DNA of 64,000 nucleotides from Solirubrobacter sp963724195. GTDB lineage: Bacteria > Actinomycetota > Thermoleophilia > Solirubrobacterales > Solirubrobacteraceae. Position numbers and translations under genes: made by a program. How positions within the stretch are numbered: position 1 is the stretch's first letter; every line of letters starts with the position of its first letter. This document shows, in pieces, positions 58,065 to 64,000 of the stretch. The stretch is from NCBI GenBank assembly GCA_963724195.1, contig CAVRTQ010000002.1, positions 124,001 to 188,000 on the forward strand, in the 5' to 3' direction. The notes under the pieces are model-generated. The model had not been told where the DNA came from and made no database searches. It saw only the letters and a program-made list of their open reading frames with translations.

Positions 58065-58825
58065 AGCTGCTCAACCGCCAGGACGAGCGCCGGATCGCCA
58101 ACGCGGTGATCGCCGACCCCGAGGAGCACACCGTCATGGACGAGGCGGGCGCGGTCCGCTCGGTCCAGGCGGCGAACGTCGAGATGCCCGAGGACGAGCT
58201 GCTCGCGCTGTGGCAGCCGGTCAACCTCGAGCGCCTCGCCCGCACCTATTGGAAGTACCTGAGCCGCGTGACGCTCGGGATCATCCGCGTCACCTACACC
58301 GAGCAGGAGCGCCTGGTGGTCGTGATCGGGCGCCCGCTGGTGCTGCTGCGCTTCCACGCGCCCGAGTACGACATGGGCGACGAGCGCGGGATCGTGCAGT
58401 GGAAGATCCAGGACGGGCTGCTCGTCTCCCAGCGCAACGAGGGCTTCCTCGAGATCGACGTGCGACGGATCGCGCCCGAGCGGGAGGGCTACGCGCGGAT
58501 CCACGTCGAGGTCGAGATCGCCAACTTCTATCCGTCCCTGGCGACCTGGATCGCGCGCTGGTTCTACGTGAACACGCAGTCGCGCATCCACGTGCTCGTC
58601 ACGCACGGGTTCCTGCGCTCGCTCGCCCGGCTGGAGCTCGAGGAGTCCGTGGTCGGCGCGTTCGCCGAGGACCAGCGCGGGCCCGACGGCGCGGTGAACG
58701 TCGGCGACACGCCCTGGCAGGGCGTGGCCGTGCTCACGCTGCTCGTTGGAGGAGCGCTCGCAGCATCCCTGCGGTTTCGATCAACGCGGCGCGCGAAGAC
58801 GGGCTGGCGCCGATGGCGTGGATGA
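58061..58825 (+). CDS. DUF2867-like protein with C-terminal membrane segment
   Basis: 254 residues. Begins MKLLNRQDERRIANAVI and has a lipid-binding-like beta sheet core (VVVIGRPLVLLRFHAPEYD, RIHVEVEIANFYPSLATWIARWFY in pieces) related to the DUF2867/polyketide-cyclase-like domains that are often fused to YbjT-type SDR proteins; here it is a separate, coupled gene. A hydrophobic stretch (GVAVLTLLVGGALAA) near the end could be a membrane anchor. The end overlaps the convergent esterase gene by about 90 bases, so the last 30 residues are less certain. Confidence 0.65.
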   Translation: MKLLNRQDERRIANAVIADPEEHTVMDEAGAVRSVQAANVEMPEDELLALWQPVNLERLARTYWKYLSRVTLGIIRVTYTEQERLVVVIGRPLVLLRFHAPEYDMGDERGIVQWKIQDGLLVSQRNEGFLEIDVRRIAPEREGYARIHVEVEIANFYPSLATWIARWFYVNTQSRIHVLVTHGFLRSLARLELEESVVGAFAEDQRGPDGAVNVGDTPWQGVAVLTLLVGGALAASLRFRSTRRAKTGWRRWRG

Positions 58826-59673
58826 AGCTGTGGATGAGCCCCGGGAAGAGCCGCGTGGTCACCGGGACGCCGGCGGCTTTGAGCGCCGCGCCGTAGGCGA
58901 GTCCCTCGTCGCGCAGCGGGTCGAAGCCGGCGAGGATCAGCAGCACCGGCGCGGAGTCTTTGAGGTGCGGTGACCGCAGCGGCGAGCGCAGCGGGTCGGC
59001 GGGATCGCCGTCGCCCAGGAAGTGGCCGGCGTACCAGTCGCGGAACTCGTCGGTGAGGAAGAAGCCCTTGCCGAACAGGCGATGCGACTCGCGCACGGTC
59101 GTCATGTCGGTCACCGGGTAGATCAGCAGCGCGAGCTCGGGGTCGTATTCGAGCGCGAGCGTCGCCGCCAGATTTCCGCCCGCGCTGTCGCCGCCGACCA
59201 CGACGCGCTCGGAGCGCTCGGCGGCCCATTCGTACGCGCGCCGCGCGTCGTCGACGTAGCCGGGGAACGGGTGCTCGGGCGCCTTGCGGTACTCGACGCT
59301 GAGCACGTCGACGCCCGCGTGGCGGCAGAGGATGCGGCACGGCGGGTCGTGCGTCTCGAGGTCGCCGACCACGAAGCCGCCGCCGTGCAGGTACAGCAGC
59401 GTCGGCTTCTCTCCCGGCTCGGCGGAGACGTAGCGGCGGGCGGGCAGGCTGGCGACCGTCAGGTCCTCGACCGCCCCGACCGGCACCGATCTTGCGCCCC
59501 GCGGCGGTGGCCGACAGGTCCCGGATGACCGTGCGCGCCGCTTCGGGCTGGAGCCGCTCGTCCCACACGGGCTCCCCGATCAGCTTGCTCATCGCGAGCA
59601 TGAGCTGGACGTCGGCCTCCAGGCGCTGGCCGTCGATGATGATCGGCGGGCGGCCGGACAGGCGCCGCTGCAC
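58734..59673 (-). CDS. Alpha/beta hydrolase, HSL-type esterase (one frameshift)
   Basis: About 313 residues. The oxyanion motif YLHGGGFVVGD, nucleophile GGDSAGGNLAA, Asp in ILAGFDPLRDEG and His in LIHSFIH form a complete hormone-sensitive-lipase-like active site for short acyl esters. A +1 frame change near 59480 separates the first 65 residues (MLAMSKLIGEP). Start GTG 59673 is a guess; protein-like sequence extends back toward the glpX stop. It ends inside the convergent gene. Confidence 0.85.
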
Positions 59674-59731
59674 GCGCGGCGAGAGCCGGCCGAGCCGCTC
59701 CGCGACGACCGCGTCGACGAACGCGCGGTGA

Positions 59732-60736
59732 TCAGCCGTAGCGGTAGCCGGTGAGCGAGCGGAGCTTGTCGCGGTCGTGGCGGGAGGCGATCCGGCGCAC
59801 GGTGCCGCTGCGGGAGCGCATCACGAGCGATTCCGTGGTGGCCCCGCGCGCGCCCTCGTAGTGGACGCCGCGCAGGACGTCACCGTCGGTCACGCCGGTG
59901 GCGGAGAAGAAGCAGTCGTCGCTCTTGACCAGGTCGTCGTGGGTCATCACCTTCGTGACGTCGTACCCGGCGGCCTCGGCGCGCTGTCGCTCGTCGTCGT
60001 CGCTCGGCCACAGGCGGCCGATCATGCCGCCGCCGTAGCACTTGAGCGCCGCGGCGGTGATCACGCCCTCCGGCGTGCCGCCGATCCCCCACAGCAGGTC
60101 GACGGGGCGCATCGGGTCGGCCGCGAGCAGCGCGCCGGCGACGTCGCCGTCGGTGATCAGCCGCACGCGGGCGCCCGCCTCGCGGATCTGCTGGATGCCT
60201 TCCTCGTGGCGCGGGCGGTCGAGCACGACCACCATCACGTCGCGCACCTCGGTGCCTTTGCGTTCGGCGATCAGCTCGACGGTCTTGCCGAGCGGGCGGT
60301 CCAGGTCCAGCAGGTCGACGATCTCGTCGCGGCCGGCCATCTTCTCCATGTAGAAGACGGGGCCGGGGTCGAACATCGTGCCGCGCTCGGCGAGCGCGAT
60401 CACGGAGACGGCGTTCGGGCGGCCCTGGGCCGTGAGGCGGGTGCCGTCGAGCGGGTCGACGGCGATGTCCACGTGCGGCGGCGTGCCGTCGCCGACGACC
60501 TCGCCGTTGGCGAGCATCGGCGCCTCGTCCTTCTCGCCCTCGCCGATGACGACGATCCCGTCCATGTGGATCGTGTGCAGGACGGCGTGCATGCCGTCCA
60601 CGGCGGCCTGGTCGGCCGCTTCCTTGTCGCCCATGCCGACGAAGCGCGCGGCCTGCAGCGCCGCGGCCTCCGTCACGCGCACGAGCTCGAGCGCGAGGTT
60701 GCGGTCCGGCGGCATGTCATCGCGGGGGGTGCTCAT
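59732..60736 (-). CDS. glpX: Class II fructose-1,6-bisphosphatase
   Basis: 334 residues of the GlpX family, the gluconeogenic fructose-1,6-bisphosphatase of actinobacteria. Metal and substrate motifs: VIGEGEKDEAPML, VDIAVDPLDGT, LWGIGGTPEGV. Intact. Its ATG overlaps the stop of the upstream membrane protein gene by 4 bases, so the two are translated together. Confidence 0.95.
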   Translation of the reverse strand: MSTPRDDMPPDRNLALELVRVTEAAALQAARFVGMGDKEAADQAAVDGMHAVLHTIHMDGIVVIGEGEKDEAPMLANGEVVGDGTPPHVDIAVDPLDGTRLTAQGRPNAVSVIALAERGTMFDPGPVFYMEKMAGRDEIVDLLDLDRPLGKTVELIAERKGTEVRDVMVVVLDRPRHEEGIQQIREAGARVRLITDGDVAGALLAADPMRPVDLLWGIGGTPEGVITAAALKCYGGGMIGRLWPSDDDERQRAEAAGYDVTKVMTHDDLVKSDDCFFSATGVTDGDVLRGVHYEGARGATTESLVMRSRSGTVRRIASRHDRDKLRSLTGYRYG

Positions 60737-61191
60737 AGGACTCCTGGAGGCTTGCGTGGTCGTTCGGTGCTACCCGCTCGCATCGCGCCGCCGGTGACGA
60801 TCAGGGCGCAGCCGATGAGGGCGACGAACCAGCCGATGCGCAGCGAGATCTGGCTCGACGGCGTGCCCGGCCGGTCGACGAGGCCGACGTAGAGCACGAG
60901 CACGATCGCGACCATCCCCACCACCGCGGTCAGCTCCCCGCGCGGCCACGAGAGCTGATGGTCGCGCAGGATCACCCAGGCGAGGATCAGCGGCGCGACC
61001 GCCGCGGCGAGCAGCAGCCAGCGCAGGATCGGGAACGCGTCGAACGCCGTCGCGGAGCCGCGGACTCCGTTGATGATGGCGTTGCGATTGTCCGGGTTGG
61101 TCTCGTACCACGGCAGGAAGAGACTCAGTGCGAGCAGCAGGCCGCCGAGCACGGCGAGGTATTCCCCGCGTCCGAGGCGGCTGAAGTTCAT
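60733..61191 (-). CDS. Four-helix integral membrane protein, unknown function
   Basis: 152 residues with four predicted membrane helices (EYLAVLGGLLLALSLFL, LRWLLLAAAVAPLILAWVIL, LTAVVGMVAIVLVLYVGL, WFVALIGCALIVTGGAM) and a conserved-looking FLPWYET after helix 1. Similar small proteins are common in Solirubrobacterales. ATG 61191 is 9 bases from TAGGCT. Coupled to glpX by a 4-base overlap. Confidence 0.8.
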   Translation of the reverse strand: MNFSRLGRGEYLAVLGGLLLALSLFLPWYETNPDNRNAIINGVRGSATAFDAFPILRWLLLAAAVAPLILAWVILRDHQLSWPRGELTAVVGMVAIVLVLYVGLVDRPGTPSSQISLRIGWFVALIGCALIVTGGAMRAGSTERPRKPPGVL

Positions 61192-61200
61192 CCGGGGCGG

Positions 61201-61212
61201 AGCCTATAGCCT
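61201..61212. promoter_or_regulatory. Back-to-back -10 elements of a divergent leaderless promoter pair
   Basis: AGCCTATAGCCT: TAGGCT on the minus strand (9 bases before ATG 61191) and TAGCCT on the plus strand (8 bases before GTG 61221) abut around a CTATAG centre. Only 29 bases separate the start codons, so both genes must rely on this site. Confidence 0.6.
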
Positions 61213-61220
61213 GCACGCGC

Positions 61221-61787
61221 GTGAACGACGCGCTCGCTGAAGGCCCGGACGGACGGTTGCGCTGCTGGTGGGGCGTGTCCACGCCCGAGTACGTGGCCTA
61301 CCACGACGACGAGTGGGGCCGCCCTGTGCGGGGTGCACACGCGCTGTACGAGAAGCTCTGCCTGGAGGCGTTCCAGTCGGGCCTGTCGTGGATCACGATC
61401 TTGCGCAAGCGCGAGGGTTTCCGGGCCGCGTTCGCCGGGTTTGATCCTGAGGTGGTGGCTTCGTTCGGGGACGAGGATGTGGCGCGGCTGATGGCCGACG
61501 CGTCGATCGTCCGCAACCGGGCGAAGATCGAAGCGTCGATCGTCAACGCGCGAGCCGCCTTGACGGTGGATCTGGCGGAGCTGATCTGGGGCTTCGCGCC
61601 TCCGGCGCGGCCGCGCCCGTCGGGGCGCGGGGACGTGCCGGCCGTGACGGATGAGTCCAAGGCGCTGGCCAAGGAGCTCAAGCAGCACGGCTTCAAGTTC
61701 GTCGGCCCGACGACCGCGTACGCGCTGATGCAGGCCTGCGGACTGGTCGACGACCACATCGAGGGGTGCTGTGTTCCAGCGGCTTGA
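61221..61787 (+). CDS. tag: DNA-3-methyladenine glycosylase I
   Basis: 188 residues from GTG 61221. Tag family: RCWWGVSTPEYVAYHDDEWG holds the first zinc Cys and His, LEAFQSGLSWITIL the base-binding helix with catalytic Glu, and DDHIEGC the second zinc His and Cys. It removes alkylated adenine from DNA. The 3' end overlaps the next start by 17 bases. Confidence 0.95.
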   Translation: MNDALAEGPDGRLRCWWGVSTPEYVAYHDDEWGRPVRGAHALYEKLCLEAFQSGLSWITILRKREGFRAAFAGFDPEVVASFGDEDVARLMADASIVRNRAKIEASIVNARAALTVDLAELIWGFAPPARPRPSGRGDVPAVTDESKALAKELKQHGFKFVGPTTAYALMQACGLVDDHIEGCCVPAA

Positions 61788-62485
61788 CGTCGCCGGTGCG
61801 CCGCGCGACGCGTCCTCGATCCTGGCCGAAGCCGCGCTGGGGTCATTGGCGGGCCCGGACCGGCCCCACACGTTCTTCAACTTCGTGGGGACCCTGGACG
61901 GGCGCGCGGCCCTGGACGGGTCGACGAAGCCGCTGGGCGGACCCGCCGACCTGGAGATGCTGCTGTCGCTGCGCGCCGCCGCGGACGCCGTGCTGATCGG
62001 GCCCGGCACCGTGCGTGCCGAGGGCTACGCGCGGCTCGTCTCGCCTTCTCGCCGCGACACGTCTCCCCCGGCCGTGCTGATCTCGCGCCGCTTCGACATC
62101 CCGTGGGAGGCGGGCCTGTTCGCGGCCGCCGACCAGGAGGTGATCGTCTACGGGCCGGCCGATGCGGGCGAGCCGCCCGACGTCGCCGCGCCGGTCGAGG
62201 TCGTCCGGCTGGACGAGTGCACCCCGGCGGCCGCGCTGGCGGACCTGCGAGCGCGGGGCATCCGCGCGCTGCTTGAGCGAAGGCGGCCCGACGCTGTTCC
62301 GCGCGCTGCTGGCCGACGGGCTCGTCGACGAGCTCTTCCTGACGCTCACGCCCGTGATCACCGGCGACGAGGACGAGCTCTCGATCGTCTCCGGCGGCCG
62401 CCTGCCCGAGCTCTCGCGCTTCTCCCTGCGCTGGGTCCTCCGTTCGGGGGATGAACTGTTCCTGCGCTACGCGATGGCCGGGTAG
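61771..62485 (+). CDS. RibD C-terminal/dihydrofolate-reductase-like protein (one frameshift)
   Basis: About 237 residues from GTG 61771. Matches the RibD reductase domain: NFVGTLDGRAAL, DAVLIGPGTVRAEGY, SEGGPTLFRALLADGLVDELFL (in pieces). In riboflavin synthesis this domain reduces the pyrimidine ribosyl intermediate with NADPH; as a stand-alone protein without other rib genes it may be a general reductase. A +1 change near 62275 falls just before the conserved EGGPTL loop. Confidence 0.85.
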
Positions 62486-62488
62486 CCT
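62483..62488 (+). promoter_or_regulatory. Candidate -10 element (TAGCCT) for the RTX-repeat gene
   Basis: TAGCCT ends 9 bases before ATG 62498 and contains the stop codon of the preceding gene. Confidence 0.35.
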
Positions 62489-62497
62489 CGGACACCG

Positions 62498-64000
62498 ATG
62501 ATCCGGCGAGTACTGATGTTGATGGCGCTGTCGCTCGCCGCGCCCTCGGCGGCGAACGCGGCGACGATCACGCTCGACGGCGGCGTGCTGCGCTTCACCG
62601 CCGCGGCGGGCAAGGCGAACAACGTCACGTTCACCCAGAGCGCGGGCGACCGTGACGATCACGCCGCAGCACGGCGGAGGACGACGACCCGTTCACGCTC
62701 GGCGGCCCGCTGCTCGGCTACCGCGACGGTCGCGACCTGCCCGGCCCGATCACGCGCATCGAGATCGACGTCCGTGACCGTGACGCGACCGCATCACCGC
62801 GACCTCCGGCGAGCCGCCGCCGTCGACGTGCCGATCGCCGATGACGGTCGACGGCGGCGACGGCAACGACGCGCTCAACACCGGCGTTCGGCAACGACAC
62901 GATCGACGGCGGCGCCGGCGACGACGACATCGACGGCTGCCCCGGGCAACGACGTGCTGCGCGGCGGCGACGGCAACGACTCGCTCGCAGCCCGACATCG
63001 GCACGGACGGCGATCAGCGGCGGCGAAGGCATCGACACCGTCGTCTACGGCACGCCGGGTGTCGCCGACGTTTTCGCTCGACGGACTGGCCAACGACGGC
63101 GACGGCCGGCGAGAACGACCTGATCGGCGAGCGACGTCGAGAACGTCGAGGGCGGCGCCTCCGTCGGCGTCGTCACGCTGATCGGCGACGGCCGGCCGAA
63201 CCAGCTCGAGCCGTCTCGAGGGCCGCGGCGTGATCACCGGTGGCGAAGGCGCGGACGTGCTCGAGGGCGGGCCGCTCGACGACATCGTTCCAACGCGCGC
63301 GACAGCTCGCCGGACACGGTGATCTGCAGCGGCGGCGTCGACACCGTGCGTCGCCGACACGCTGGACGAGATCTCACCGACGTGCGAGAACGTCTCGGTC
63401 GCAGTCCACACCCGGCGGGCCCTTCGACGATCGTGCGCCCACCGTCGCCTGGAGCGCGCCCGGGGCCGCCGCGTCGCTGAGCGCGAACGACGCAACGACG
63501 CTCCGCGTGGACGCGACCGACGACCGCGGGCTCGCCAAGGTGCAGTTCCTCGACGACGACCGCGTGGTGTGCGAGGACCTCGCCGCTCCGTACGAGTGCG
63601 CCTACACGCCGCGGGGCGGGGACGTGGGCCGCAACACGCTGGTCGCGATCGCGGTGGACACCGCCGGACAGACCTCCAGCGTCGTGCGTGCCGTGACCGT
63701 GCGGCGGTTCACCTCGCCCGGGTTGTCGCTGTCGCTGCGGCCCGGCCGGGATCGCACCGCGCCCTACTCCTTCCGCGCGACCGGGACGCTGCGGCGGCCC
63801 ACGACCGTCTCGCCGACGCACGGGTGCTCGGGCCGCGTCGTGATCACGGCCAAGCGCGGGACCAAGACGGTCTCCACGACCCGCACGTCACTCACCCGCA
63901 CGTGCGAGTACGCCGTGACCGTGCGATTCCGCTCGAAGGTCTCCAGCCGCGTCCGGCTGGTGGCCAAGTTCGAGGGCAACGACGTGATCGCCTCACGCTC
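62498..64000 (+). CDS. Secreted calcium-binding RTX-repeat protein (3' truncated, many frameshifts)
   Basis: Runs past the end of the window. Signal peptide MIRRVLMLMALSLAAPSAANA, a beta domain, then RTX-type nonapeptide repeats (GGDGNDALN, GNDTIDGGAGDDDIDG, GNDVLRGGDGNDSL, GGEGIDTVVYG) that fold as a calcium beta-roll. After 63.4 kb come Ig-like domains (RAPTVAWSAPG, DDRGLAKVQFLDDD). About ten one-base insertions lie between 62651 and 63300, for example near 62651, 62678, 62887, 62938, 62989, 63010, 63072, 63105 and 63129; the repeat pattern is intact once they are removed. Likely a surface or secreted adhesin-like protein. Confidence 0.7.

Noticed and set aside
62881..63072. Insertions in the RTX gene spaced at exactly 51 bases (62887, 62938, 62989)
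   Set aside because: The next insertions come after 21, 62, 33 and 24 bases, so the equal spacing of the first three is probably chance or tied to the repeat period.
1..64000. Programmed ribosomal frameshifting as the cause of the frame breaks
   Set aside because: Too many sites in unrelated genes, no slippery heptamers or conserved downstream structures, and several breaks within single genes.

Overview
The window is very GC-rich chromosomal DNA with actinobacterial-type genes: a group 1 sigma factor, DICT-domain MerR and HxlR regulators, a PknB-like kinase, and start codons that often lie 6-9 bases after a TAnnnT hexamer, as in leaderless promoters. The gene mix (extracellular contractile injection system genes with DUF4157 and DUF4255 proteins, many secreted Ala/Pro-rich proteins) resembles Thermoleophilia such as Solirubrobacter or Conexibacter. 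That placement is an inference from style and was not tested against any database. No rRNA, tRNA, CRISPR array, transposase, integrase or phage head gene was seen. No stretch over about 300 bases lacks a gene.

Layout. 1-9.7 kb: a truncated FAD-linked oxidase, a secreted M14 carboxypeptidase, a small secreted protein, a copper monooxygenase-like/cupredoxin fusion, gamma-glutamyltransferase, then an ftsZ-parA pair and a single-pass membrane protein. 9.7-31.3 kb: a contractile injection system (CIS) with DUF4157 protein, AAA+ ATPase, DUF4255 cap protein, pseudo-receiver, one sheath, two tube-like proteins, baseplate chaperone-like protein, DUF6760-like small protein, a giant repeat protein, LysM adaptor, VgrG-like spike, gp25, baseplate J and a tail/baseplate wedge protein. 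An opposite-strand O-acylation cassette (MBOAT, two SGNH proteins, methyltransferase) splits this cluster at 12.3-17.5 kb. 31.3-45.3 kb: an envelope and signalling module of a zinc-ribbon/PASTA/propeller membrane protein, an FHA-PqqD-like-M50 protease, an 1845-residue multidomain peptidoglycan hydrolase, a Ser/Thr kinase and a LuxR-type regulator. 45.3-64 kb: an ArsA-like ATPase, ABC-type ATPase, HxlR regulator, very large secreted glycosidase/phosphoesterase, AIM24, pilT, the sigma factor, MerR-DICT, metabolic genes (glpX, tag, RibD-like reductase) and a truncated RTX-repeat protein.

The most unusual part is 31.3-44.6 kb. The CIS has no recognisable tail fibre or PAAR tip, as expected for CIS that act from inside the producer. 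It is followed by a membrane protein able to bind peptidoglycan (PASTA), a cell-wall hydrolase with seven enzyme-like modules (two M15-like, one CHAP, one NlpC/P60, three lysozyme-like) behind an N-terminal segment resembling a Nif11/NHLP RiPP leader, and a membrane protease of the peptide zinc metalloprotease type carrying FHA and PqqD-like domains. A Ser/Thr kinase sits beside them, and the CIS repeat protein holds about 16 Arg-Thr-Pro motifs. I infer a phospho-regulated CIS coupled to cell-wall breakdown, possibly with leader-dependent targeting or cleavage of the hydrolase.

Caution: at least 25 genes are broken by one-base indels, mostly net +1, with codon use and protein similarity intact on both sides. 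They are densest in 1-3.7, 21.7-24.4, 48.7-52.4 and 62.6-63.4 kb. I read most of them as sequence errors and annotate across them.
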